A stretch of DNA of 64,000 nucleotides from Cecembia calidifontis (GTDB lineage Bacteria; Bacteroidota; Bacteroidia; Cytophagales; Cyclobacteriaceae). The notes beneath the pieces were generated by a model, which searched no databases, was not told the DNA's origin, and saw only the letters and a program-made list of their open reading frames with translations. A program made the translations under genes and the position numbers. Of the stretch, positions 8,726 through 17,273 are shown piece after piece (position 1 is the stretch's first letter; each line of letters opens with the position of its first letter). The stretch covers positions 682,001-746,000 of the forward strand of contig NZ_SGXG01000001.1 in the NCBI RefSeq assembly GCF_004216715.1, in the 5' to 3' direction.

Positions 8726-10582
8726 TTAATATCCCGGATTTTGAATAAGTAATGAATTCCTGTTCATTTCATCGAAACTGATAGGCATCCAATACATTTT
8801 ATCAAGCCACATTCTGTTTTCTTTCCCCGGATCAATTTCTATTAGCGTATAAGTGTAATCATATAATTCAGGATCATATCTATATAAATTATTTACCCTA
8901 CCAGGTTTTAAAGTCCCTCTAATTTGAATACCATTGGCTTTTCTTCCCAAAGTCTCAGGAGCTATCATCCATCTTCTTGCATCATAATATCTCTGTTCCT
9001 CATAAGCCATTTCAACTCTTCTTTCATTGCGGTAATCTAATCTTAATTGATCTCCTGAGGAAGTTATTGCTGGCATACCTGCTCTGAACCTTACCTTATT
9101 AAGCCAATTTCTTGCTTCTTCAAACTCACCTAATTCAATACAGGCTTCAACATAATTTAGTACTACTTCCGTCACACGAATAGCTGGCCAAGGAATTTCC
9201 TGCCACGTATTTTGATCAACATGGTTGGGGTCTGGCTCTATAAATTTCCTTACATAATAACCAGTAAATGTCCCATTCCAATCTTCAATTGGACTGTTTC
9301 TAGTATCCAATCCGAAATGAGTCACTCTTTGGCCAGAAGCATTGGTAACTTCATAAGTACCAGTTTGAATCTGACCTAAAGGATCCCTCGCTTGATTTGC
9401 AGGAGATCTTGGTTTCCATTGTGCTCCATCATACAAAAATGTACCATAAAATCTTGGATCTCTACCTTCATATGGCTTTGAAGAATGCTCCGGGTTAGAC
9501 CAGTCAAATTTGCTTCCATCAAGCATTTGATAATCATCTACTAGTAAGGACATTGGAGTATTCCCTGCCCAATTATTATATCCATTGGGTCCATTAAACA
9601 ACCCTTGCCTTCCTCCCCATTCTGGTTTTGAATTAAGATAATATCTTCCAAAGATCATTTCATTTTCACCACCATTTCTGGAAATCGAATTATTGATATA
9701 AACCTGAGTTGCAGTTTGCGGATCCAAAGGAGCAGCCAAATTGAGCATATTTCCAGGTTGAAGATCAAGTGCAGCTTTTGCGGCATTTTTTGCTTTTTGC
9801 CATCTTTCTATTCTATTTCCAGAAGTATAGCCAATTAACTCTTTATGGTTATAACCAGATATAATTGAAGACTTTGAAGATGCAGTAGGAATATCATGCA
9901 AATCACTTGCTGCATATAACAATACCCGTGATTTCAAGGCTAAAGCTGCTACCTGATTAGCACGGCCTCTTTGGAGATTTAGGCCCGCCAACAATTGAGC
10001 CGCTCGATCTAAATCAGCAATAATGAAATCTACGCATTCTTCAAATGTGTTTCTAGCCTTCTCAAAAGACTCATCACTTAAAGTAATAGTCCTATCAGCA
10101 ATTGGAAAAGCACCATAATTTCTCAGCAATTGGTGATGGAAATATGCTCTCATGAACAGAGCCTCGCCTAAAAGCCTATCCGCAATACCAGTTGAATTGT
10201 CAAATTTTGGCTCAGTTAAATTCTCTATAGCAATATTGGTTGCTCTTAATCTATTATATAGATTTAACCAACCCCTTGAGTCATCAATCCATCCAGGGTT
10301 TTGAGGGTTTGATCGTGCCTCAGTTACAGTGTTAATATTCCTGCCTGGATGAGTGAAAATGGCCTCATCTGTCAAAGATGCAAGTGCTTGTTCATTAAAT
10401 CCGCCCCAAACAAGCCCTCCATAAATATCAGTTACAAAGGCTTCTGCAAGTCCTGCATCATTCCAAACTGCTGATTCGGAAACTTCTCCAAGTGGGTTAA
10501 TATCCAAAAAACTATCATTACAGCTCAGCAAAAAAACTGTAACTATAACCGCAATTATTGATTTTATTTTTTTCATATTCAT
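8726..10582 (-). CDS. susD-like: RagB/SusD-family nutrient uptake outer-membrane lipoprotein
   Basis: I use the ATG at 10582 (618 residues); ATG 10576 is an alternative and the longer frame would need TTG. The signal peptide ends in LLSCND, so the protein is lipid-anchored. The TPR-like SusD fold is recognisable from the early SFLDINPLGEVSE segment, the GEALFMRAYFHHQLLRNYGAFP stretch around residue 140, and the C-terminal NERRVEMAYEEQRYYDARRW block. SusD proteins form the lid over their SusC barrel and capture the ligand at the cell surface. It starts 14 bases after the susC stop, the usual arrangement. Divergence within the family is too high to name the ligand; no carbohydrate enzyme nearby points to a particular glycan. 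Confidence 0.93.
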   Translation of the reverse strand: MNMKKIKSIIAVIVTVFLLSCNDSFLDINPLGEVSESAVWNDAGLAEAFVTDIYGGLVWGGFNEQALASLTDEAIFTHPGRNINTVTEARSNPQNPGWIDDSRGWLNLYNRLRATNIAIENLTEPKFDNSTGIADRLLGEALFMRAYFHHQLLRNYGAFPIADRTITLSDESFEKARNTFEECVDFIIADLDRAAQLLAGLNLQRGRANQVAALALKSRVLLYAASDLHDIPTASSKSSIISGYNHKELIGYTSGNRIERWQKAKNAAKAALDLQPGNMLNLAAPLDPQTATQVYINNSISRNGGENEMIFGRYYLNSKPEWGGRQGLFNGPNGYNNWAGNTPMSLLVDDYQMLDGSKFDWSNPEHSSKPYEGRDPRFYGTFLYDGAQWKPRSPANQARDPLGQIQTGTYEVTNASGQRVTHFGLDTRNSPIEDWNGTFTGYYVRKFIEPDPNHVDQNTWQEIPWPAIRVTEVVLNYVEACIELGEFEEARNWLNKVRFRAGMPAITSSGDQLRLDYRNERRVEMAYEEQRYYDARRWMIAPETLGRKANGIQIRGTLKPGRVNNLYRYDPELYDYTYTLIEIDPGKENRMWLDKMYWMPISFDEMNRNSLLIQNPGY

Positions 10583-10596
10583 GGCTAAATTCAAAA

Positions 10597-13500
10597 TTAG
10601 AATGTAACTGAAAAACCACCGTTTATTATTCTAGCTTGAGGATAATACTGTCCAGTAGCATTATTGGATTCAGGATCATATACTTTCAACTTATCCCAAG
10701 TGAGCAAATTCAACCCATTTACATAAAACCTTACGTTGTTCATACCCAATCTATTGGTAAGCTCTAATGGAAGTGTATATCCAAACTCTAAGTTTTTAAG
10801 CCTTATGTAATCAGTACTTCTATACCAATAAGTATTTCCTGATGAGAAGTATTGATCACTTCTATTTGCAATTCTTGGATGGACGCTGCTTGGATTATCA
10901 ACGGTCCACCGGTTTTCATAAAAAGTTAAAAGATAATTCCCAATATTTCCTGATTCACCTGCACTTACAAGAGCTATTGCTCCTGCAGCACCTTGGAATA
11001 AGACAGCTAAATCAAAGTTTTTCCAACTGGCAGTTAAATTCATACCTCCTTGGAATCTTGGAATATCATTTTTATCCAACCTTATTCTATCTAAAGGCGT
11101 GATAGCCCCATCACCATCTATATCTTTAAACTTCATATCACCAGGTCGTAATTCATTGGTGATAGCAGAATAATCTAAAGTATTCCTATCGATATCTGCT
11201 TGGTCTCTAAATACCCCATTGTAAACATAAATTGGACCTGGAGAGCCAATTGGTCTTCCAGTTGAACGCTGCCATTCTGGGGCACCAGGTGGCTCATCCC
11301 AAAAAAGTATATTGTTTTTAGCATACCCTCCATTAACACTAACAGAATATCTAAATCCTCCCTTCTGACCTCTATAACCTAAATTGATATCAAAACCCTT
11401 ATTCTCAACCTCTCCTATATTTTCAGCGGGAAGTAAAGAGGCTATACCAGTACTTTGGGGAACGGAAGCATTTTTCCTCCAAAGAATATTTGTCCTTTTA
11501 TTGTAAAACAAATCAAACTCGAAGAAAATTTTACCTTGATACAATTGCCCCTCAAAGCCCAAATTAGAATTATTTGCAACCTCCCAAGTAATCATATTAT
11601 TGGGCACTCTTGTTTCAAATAAAGTTTTTACCTCTTGTCCTTCTAAAACATGGCTTCTGAAACCATATGTTGATAGGTATTGGAATTCTTGGAATACTCC
11701 ATCGAAAAATATTTGATCATTACCCATTTGACCCCAAGACCCTCTAATTTTAAAGAAATCAAAATTGTTAAATTTATTTTTCCAAAAATTTTCCTCAGAA
11801 ACAACCCAACCAGCCATTACACCTGGGAAAAATCCAAACCTTGTTTCTCTTGGGAAAATATATGAACCATCGTATCTCCATAGGAACTCGAGAAGGTATT
11901 TTTCCTTGAAATTATAAGCTACTCTACCAAAATAGTTAAGACGTGCCTGTGCAAAAGCACCTCCCCCATTGTCTTTTTCATCATCTCCTCCAGCAAACAT
12001 TTGATCAATGGCTGTTGAAATGAAAAACCTTCTATAGGCCCAAAAATCATCTCCTCTCACAGTCTCTTTATTTGTACCTGCTAAAAGTTGTAATCCATGA
12101 TCCCCAAGTTTTTTGTCATAAGTAAAGACACCCCCTAACAAAATATTTAACTGATTATTGTTTGATTGTCTTAACCTTGGTTCAGCAGGCCCTCTTTCTG
12201 TCGGAACAAGAATAGGCGTTACTCCATCAGCTTCAAAACCATTCCCTCTTTGATATAAAATCCAAGGTGTCTCCCACCTCTTAACAAATCTGCTCAAATT
12301 GTCTGCTGATGCAGTTCCTGTAAATTTTAATCCTTCAATCCAGGGAATTTTTACATTTAAAACACCATTGGTTTGAAAATAATCCCTAGTATCTCTATCA
12401 TAACCTGTGGCATTGGTTGTTATTACTACTGGGTTCTCTCCATTCTCAATATCAGGTCCAGGCCTTCCATCAGGCCAAAAAGCTGGCTCATGGGGTTTTC
12501 CTCTCATAAGCATCCTAAATATTGCTCCTGCACTTCTTGTTGGAAAGAACCTGTATTCTCTTCTTCCCAATACACCAACTTGAACATCAACAAACTCATT
12601 TATTTTAGCATCAAGATTAATCCTCATATCATATTGTTCATATCCTGTTGCCGATCTCCTGTAGTATGCATCTTGATTTTGATATCCCAGAGAAGCAAGA
12701 TATCTAACGTTTTCATTACCTCCATTCAATTGCAAATTATGCCTGACTTGTGGTGACCAAGGCTTCAAAGTGGCCCCAAACCAATCCGTGTCTGGGTAAT
12801 TCCAAGGGTCTGTCCCAAGCCTGTGCATTTCTAATGCCTCGGGACTAAATGGAGCAGTCCTTACCTGACCATTAGGTCTTGTAAAGACACCATCATTCCT
12901 GAATGCATTTGTGGCTGCCTGCCATTCAGATACAGGCAATTCATAGACACTTAAATCATTTAACATTTGTCCATATTGAGCTGCATTAGCCAACGCAGGA
13001 ATAACTGTAGGTTGGGCAAAACCTTGATTAAACTGATAGGAAAGTTCTGGTTTCCCTGACTGCCCTCTTTTTGTTGTTACCAAAATAACTCCATTCGCCG
13101 CCCTGGCTCCATAAATTGCAGCAGCCGCATCCTTTAAAACCGAAATAGACTCTATATCATTAGGGTTAAGTCTTTCTATTCCCCCCGCTCTGGCTGGAAT
13201 ACCGTCAATAACTATTAAAGCATCATTATTCCCAAGTGTATTTGATCCCCTAATCCTAATTGCAGAACCATCAAAACCAGGTTCTCCACTTCTATTCACA
13301 GCAACAACTCCAGCCATTCTTCCTGCTATGGAATTTGTAAGGTTCATTGCCGGAGACTTTACTAATTCATCTCCTTTGACAGTTGCTACAGAACCGGTAA
13401 TTGTTTCTTTTCTTTGCTCGCCATAACCAACAACAATTACTTCCCCTAAAGATTTAAGGTCTGTATTCATCGTAATATTGTAAACGTAGCTTGAAGTAAC

Positions 13501-14091
13501 CTGTACTCTTTTTGTTTCAAACCCTATGAATGAAAAAACTAAAAAAGATCCCTCTGGAACATCAATTGAAAACTTCCCATCAATATCAGTAACAGTCCCG
13601 TTTGTAGTTCCTTCAATTAAAATTGACACACCAGGTAAAGGTTCTCCTTCATCATCAACAACAATTCCGGTTATTACCTTAAATAAAGTTTCATCCTTAA
13701 TTACAACTCTATCCTTATTATTAATATTCACTCCAGGTTTTACATGGATGTTACCATTTATCTGAACAAACTGCAAAGTACTTTGTCTTGAAATGATCTC
13801 TAATGCCTCAATAACCGGTTTGTTTTTTGTCTCGATAGTAATTGGGAAGTTTACATCAATTAGGTTATCATTATATGTAAATCTGAACTCGGTACTTTTT
13901 TCTATTTCTTGAAAAGCTTTTTTAATAGGTTGTTCTTTCAAACTAAGCGTAATTTTAACTTCTTCAATGGTTTTCCTTTGTGCATTACTAGTACCCGCAA
14001 AAAGAACAGTGCAGATAAATAGCTGAATTATAAAACCATACAATAATCTTTTTGACAGCATAATAAGTTGTCGAAGTAGTTTTTTTTTCAT
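10597..14091 (-). CDS. susC-like: SusC/RagA-type TonB-dependent transporter with N-terminal STN signalling domain
   Basis: The 1164-residue protein has a signal peptide (to about residue 38), a secretin/TonB N-terminal (STN) domain (about 45-118), a carboxypeptidase-regulatory-like beta-sandwich (about 138-210), a TonB plug (GEVIVVGYGEQRKETITG onward, with RIRGSNTLGNNDALIVIDGIP) and a 22-strand barrel ending in an aromatic residue (NGGFSVTF). SusC barrels import ligands handed over by SusD, powered by TonB/ExbBD. The STN domain is the part that contacts a FecR-type anti-sigma factor when ligand binds, and such a gene lies immediately upstream. The locus should therefore induce itself through the sigma factor at 15332-15964. 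About 150 bases with two hairpins separate it from fecR. Confidence 0.95.
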   Translation of the reverse strand: MKKKLLRQLIMLSKRLLYGFIIQLFICTVLFAGTSNAQRKTIEEVKITLSLKEQPIKKAFQEIEKSTEFRFTYNDNLIDVNFPITIETKNKPVIEALEIISRQSTLQFVQINGNIHVKPGVNINNKDRVVIKDETLFKVITGIVVDDEGEPLPGVSILIEGTTNGTVTDIDGKFSIDVPEGSFLVFSFIGFETKRVQVTSSYVYNITMNTDLKSLGEVIVVGYGEQRKETITGSVATVKGDELVKSPAMNLTNSIAGRMAGVVAVNRSGEPGFDGSAIRIRGSNTLGNNDALIVIDGIPARAGGIERLNPNDIESISVLKDAAAAIYGARAANGVILVTTKRGQSGKPELSYQFNQGFAQPTVIPALANAAQYGQMLNDLSVYELPVSEWQAATNAFRNDGVFTRPNGQVRTAPFSPEALEMHRLGTDPWNYPDTDWFGATLKPWSPQVRHNLQLNGGNENVRYLASLGYQNQDAYYRRSATGYEQYDMRINLDAKINEFVDVQVGVLGRREYRFFPTRSAGAIFRMLMRGKPHEPAFWPDGRPGPDIENGENPVVITTNATGYDRDTRDYFQTNGVLNVKIPWIEGLKFTGTASADNLSRFVKRWETPWILYQRGNGFEADGVTPILVPTERGPAEPRLRQSNNNQLNILLGGVFTYDKKLGDHGLQLLAGTNKETVRGDDFWAYRRFFISTAIDQMFAGGDDEKDNGGGAFAQARLNYFGRVAYNFKEKYLLEFLWRYDGSYIFPRETRFGFFPGVMAGWVVSEENFWKNKFNNFDFFKIRGSWGQMGNDQIFFDGVFQEFQYLSTYGFRSHVLEGQEVKTLFETRVPNNMITWEVANNSNLGFEGQLYQGKIFFEFDLFYNKRTNILWRKNASVPQSTGIASLLPAENIGEVENKGFDINLGYRGQKGGFRYSVSVNGGYAKNNILFWDEPPGAPEWQRSTGRPIGSPGPIYVYNGVFRDQADIDRNTLDYSAITNELRPGDMKFKDIDGDGAITPLDRIRLDKNDIPRFQGGMNLTASWKNFDLAVLFQGAAGAIALVSAGESGNIGNYLLTFYENRWTVDNPSSVHPRIANRSDQYFSSGNTYWYRSTDYIRLKNLEFGYTLPLELTNRLGMNNVRFYVNGLNLLTWDKLKVYDPESNNATGQYYPQARIINGGFSVTF

Positions 14092-14129
14092 AAGATTGAG
14101 TGGTTTAAGTGATTGATACTTGAACTTGG

Positions 14130-14211
14130 CCCTAGGATTTTATATCATTACCCTCCTAGGGTTTTTACAGCAGAAAGTTGTTCCCCCCAGAACTCTTTCT
14201 GCTTTTTTTTT
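14130..14211 (+). terminator. Two consecutive hairpins with T-tracts on the strand antisense to susC
   Basis: Hairpin one pairs 14130-14137 (ccctagga) with 14154-14161 and is followed by five T. Hairpin two pairs 14169-14177 (agcagaaag) with 14195-14203 and is followed by nine T. Both T-tracts lie on the plus strand, so as terminators they would act on rightward, antisense transcription leaving susC. In the sense direction they form a structured leader between fecR and susC. Confidence 0.5.
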
Positions 14212-14242
14212 CAACTGGTATCTTTTATAGGTTTCATAAAAT

Positions 14243-15277
14243 TCATTTGATATTAGAAATGATTACCTTTTTATTCTTTATCGAATAGTTTATTCCTGAA
14301 GTATGCTTAATCCCTTTAAGTACATTTTCAAGCATTTCGTCTTGATAGATCCCAGAATAAGTCCAGTTAGGATTAACCTTGCCTTTTATCTCGACATCAA
14401 TCCCATACCAATTTTCAAGTTTTTTCTTTACAGAATTGAAGTTATCCTTCTTAAAAATCAAATATTTACTTTTCCATCCGAACTCTTCTAGTGAATCAAA
14501 ACCTGTTTTTATAAATGGGCCATTTTCCTTTAAAACCAACTTCTCATTTGGATTTAAATTAACTTGATTACCAGAGTCATCATTAACTCGAACTTTACCA
14601 CTAACCAAAGCAACCGACAATTGGCCATCTTCCATTTCTCTAACATTAAATGAAGTGCCCAAAACATTAATTTTTATTCCATTTGCCTGAACAATGAAAA
14701 GCCTGTTTTCTTTTTTAACCTCAAAAAATGCTTCGCCCTTAATAGTGACAGTCCGCAAAGTATCTGAAAAATTTTTAGGAAAAGACAATTCACTTTTTGA
14801 GTTCAAAAAGATCTTTGTTCCGTCAGAAAGCGTAACAATTGATTTTTTCCCTGTTGGAACAATTTTGGTAACCCATTCTGAGGAAGCGACTTCCTTTATT
14901 TCGGGTTTTATTGGACTTTTTAAAACATTCCAAGAAAGCCAAAAGAGTAAACTAACCAAAAAGACAGCCGCAATATTCCTTATCTGAAATAAGTTCTCCC
15001 ACCAATATTTTTTTGTTTCTACTATCTTTTCTTCTTTTTCAGCAATTAATATGTTTTCAAAAGTTTCAAGATAAAGTTTATCGTTTAATTCAACTTTATT
15101 TTTATATCCAATAGATCTAATTATGTCTGCAGCCAAGTAAACAATCTCTCTTTTTTCAGAATGTTGTTGAATCCACTTTTCCCAAAAATGTACTGTATTT
15201 TCATCTCCAAAAGTTACCCAATGGATGAAGAACTCATCTTTCAAGAAATCTTCAATATTAAAATCTTCGTATTTCAT
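14243..15277 (-). CDS. FecR-family anti-sigma factor
   Basis: The 344-residue protein has an N-terminal cytoplasmic part, one membrane segment at about residues 97-115 (IAAVFLVSLLFWLSWNV), and a periplasmic FecR domain. Family hallmarks are TIVPTGKKSIVTLSDGTKIFLNSKS, GEAFFEVKK, VNVLGTSFNVRE and a DUF4974-like C-terminal domain (YGIDVEIKG, then YSGIYQDEMLENVLKGI). FecR proteins hold an ECF sigma factor inactive until the TonB transporter signals across the outer membrane. It lies directly between the sigma gene and susC, all in the same direction, so the three form a cell-surface signalling cascade. Confidence 0.93.
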   Translation of the reverse strand: MKYEDFNIEDFLKDEFFIHWVTFGDENTVHFWEKWIQQHSEKREIVYLAADIIRSIGYKNKVELNDKLYLETFENILIAEKEEKIVETKKYWWENLFQIRNIAAVFLVSLLFWLSWNVLKSPIKPEIKEVASSEWVTKIVPTGKKSIVTLSDGTKIFLNSKSELSFPKNFSDTLRTVTIKGEAFFEVKKENRLFIVQANGIKINVLGTSFNVREMEDGQLSVALVSGKVRVNDDSGNQVNLNPNEKLVLKENGPFIKTGFDSLEEFGWKSKYLIFKKDNFNSVKKKLENWYGIDVEIKGKVNPNWTYSGIYQDEMLENVLKGIKHTSGINYSIKNKKVIISNIK

Positions 15278-15331
15278 TCACTTTTTTTAAAGCAGTAAGA
15301 GGTATATGATCAAACTTTTCATTCCTTCTTA

Positions 15332-15964
15332 CTAATGTTTATTGATTAAAATACTTTTTAAATTATTCAATGCCCTATAAACTAATTTACGAGCTGATTT
15401 AACCTCTTTAAATTCAAGAATCTCTGCGATCTGTTGATAATTCAAGCCCTCCTCATACAATAAAAGAATTGCCAATCTTTGTTTGGGAGTTAATTGATTC
15501 AACGCCACCTCTAGTTTCTTTTTAGTCTCTTTTGAGGATTCAAATTCTATCATTTTGGATTCGCATGATACATCTATTAAGAAACTATCTTTTAAATCAT
15601 CAATATCTTTATATTCAACTCGTTTTGACTTGGAAATCTTATTCAACAATTCCCTATTTAAAGATTTTATTAAGTAAGCTTTTATGGAGTTGACCTTCGA
15701 AAGCGATCCGCGTTTACTTCTTAGATAAATAAAAATGTTTTGAATGCTGTCTTGAACAAGAGCTTCTTCTTTAGCCAACTGAATTCCATACCTAAACAGT
15801 ATAGGAACAAATGTTCGATATAAATAATTAAATGCCAATTCATCACCATGGTCAAAAGCTTCCCATATTTCTATGTCAGACTTTTCACCATAGATTCTGA
15901 TCACCTCAGAATACTTCAAAGACAAACTGGCTGGAGAAGACGGTTTTTTTGGGTTGATGGTCAT
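15332..15964 (-). CDS. ECF RNA polymerase sigma factor (FecI-like, Bacteroidetes sigma-70 family 1)
   Basis: The protein has 210 residues. A region-2-like segment is present (FDHGDELAFNYLYRTFVPILFRYGIQLAKEEALVQD, about 39-74) and a region-4 helix-turn-helix follows (LTPKQRLAILLLYEEGLNYQQIAEILEFKEVKSARKLVYRALNNLK). Length and architecture fit ECF sigma factors paired with FecR. It is the first gene of the leftward block and 54 bases upstream of fecR. The likely target is the susCD promoter region. I saw no clear promoter of its own. Confidence 0.92.
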   Translation of the reverse strand: MTINPKKPSSPASLSLKYSEVIRIYGEKSDIEIWEAFDHGDELAFNYLYRTFVPILFRYGIQLAKEEALVQDSIQNIFIYLRSKRGSLSKVNSIKAYLIKSLNRELLNKISKSKRVEYKDIDDLKDSFLIDVSCESKMIEFESSKETKKKLEVALNQLTPKQRLAILLLYEEGLNYQQIAEILEFKEVKSARKLVYRALNNLKSILINKH

Positions 15965-16076
15965 GCTAGGTTAATAGTTCTTCTTCAGCTTCTTATAATA
16001 AGAGTTGAAAAAATCAAAAATGACCCCAATACACTAAATAAATTTTTACTTTTTTTTATTACACAAAATAAAACTC

Positions 16077-16415
16077 TTAAAAAACCTCTCCAATCAGCAC
16101 GTCAATTTCTTCCAATGCGGCCTTCAGGTCCTGATAGGACTTTACAGTTATACCTAATTCATACAATTGTCTGACCAATTCAGACCCACAACCAGGTAAA
16201 AATCCAATAGGATAGGAATTAAAGTCAGTTTTTTGGGAAAAATCGTTTATGACCGGTTCTGGAATCGACACGATCTCCATTTCAGCTGGATTCTCTATGG
16301 CCGACCAAATCTGATTTTGTCTTTCTGTTCCTAAAACTTGATCATGCCTTGGAACAGTAGCGTCCAATTCCCTTGTGGGAGTATAAAGACAAAAAAACAA
16401 AAGAATAAATTTCAT
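16077..16415 (-). CDS. Hypothetical small protein, possibly exported
   Basis: I do not recognise this 112-residue protein. The first 12 residues are hydrophobic (KFILLFFCLY), weakly like a signal sequence; the remainder is soluble and acidic, ending in a helix-rich segment (VRQLYELGITVKSYQDLKAALEEID). It starts 26 bases after the stop of the heme-binding lipoprotein gene on the same strand, and both start codons are preceded by the same CAGCG bases, so co-transcription is plausible. The frame opposite is much shorter. It could still be a spurious frame. Confidence 0.55.
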   Translation of the reverse strand: MKFILLFFCLYTPTRELDATVPRHDQVLGTERQNQIWSAIENPAEMEIVSIPEPVINDFSQKTDFNSYPIGFLPGCGSELVRQLYELGITVKSYQDLKAALEEIDVLIGEVF

Positions 16416-16441
16416 CGCTGTTGGCTGGGATTACTTGAGGC

Positions 16442-17095
16442 TTACATTCTTTTTACAACTTCTTTTTTGGGCATTTTAATACTCCATATTCCTCTCAAAT
16501 CACCGATTTTATGGCCGGTAGCCCTATCATCAGGATAGAGTTTTTTCAGTTTTTCTTTGGTTTCGGTACTGATTTCAGTTTCAGGATTTCCATGGCAATT
16601 GAGACAAAGTGCACCCGGTATCTGAATCACTTTTGCATAGTGAAGGACCTCTCCCCCTTCCAGTTTCTGAATATTGGGTTCGACCTGCAGCTCATTTTCA
16701 AGATTGTATTCAAATGCATCCAGGATCATTTCTTCATAATCCAAGGGCTTGTCTTTCGGGTTTCTAAAATCATTGGAAGCCCTCCGTATACTCACGTTAT
16801 ACTTTTTGCTAACTTCTTCCAGAATGGGGAAAGCCTGTTCATTACAAAATTCTATAGCTCCGGGAACTCCTTTCTCCGCAATGGCATTTTGCAAGGCAGC
16901 AATCAATTGTTCCTGAGCTTCCTGGGAAATTTCATTTCCCCATTTCAAAGCTTCTCTGATCAAATCTGCCTCATTTACTTTCTTTATTTCCATGCTCTTA
17001 TTGACCTCTTCAAAAACCTCCCTACTTACCCTTTCATTGGTCCCACATGCCACGAAAACAAATGCAGATAAAATAATTACAATTTTTTTTCTCAT
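16442..17095 (-). CDS. DUF3365 (Tll0287-like) heme-binding lipoprotein
   Basis: This is a 217-residue lipoprotein with Cys17 in VACG as the lipid site. A c-type heme motif CLNCH occupies residues 164-168, and the surrounding residues match the DUF3365 / Tll0287-like domain: RRASNDFRNPKDKP (about 105-117), then HYAKVIQIPGALCLNCHG and a closing GDLRGIWSIKMPK. Such domains bind one covalently attached heme in the periplasm and are found as sensor modules or small redox proteins. Here there is no attached kinase, so a redox or ligand-sensing role in the periplasm is inferred. It is divergent from the T9SS gene, with about 180 bases between. Confidence 0.88.
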   Translation of the reverse strand: MRKKIVIILSAFVFVACGTNERVSREVFEEVNKSMEIKKVNEADLIREALKWGNEISQEAQEQLIAALQNAIAEKGVPGAIEFCNEQAFPILEEVSKKYNVSIRRASNDFRNPKDKPLDYEEMILDAFEYNLENELQVEPNIQKLEGGEVLHYAKVIQIPGALCLNCHGNPETEISTETKEKLKKLYPDDRATGHKIGDLRGIWSIKMPKKEVVKRM

Positions 17096-17241
17096 CGCTG
17101 ATTCCGATTAAGGATTTAAAAATAAGATAATATTCTGAGTTTCTGAAACAATTAATGCAGTTTGTACCTTACACAGACTGAATTTATAGTTTGTTCGGCA
17201 GGTATTGGATCCCAGCCTGTTTCATATTTTAGGAATTATTA

Positions 17242-17249
17242 TAATTTTG
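17242..17249 (+). promoter_or_regulatory. Bacteroidetes -7 box upstream of the T9SS protein gene
   Basis: TAATTTTG matches the TAnnTTTG consensus exactly and ends 24 bases before the ATG at 17274. No convincing TTTG -33 element lies at the expected spacing. Confidence 0.4.
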
Positions 17250-17273
17250 TACGGTATAGTTGATTGAAAACCA

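Noticed and set aside
16511..17071. Plus-strand open frame of 186 codons
   Set aside because: It lies entirely opposite the DUF3365 heme-binding gene, which has a lipobox and CxxCH; the antisense translation is Phe-rich noise.
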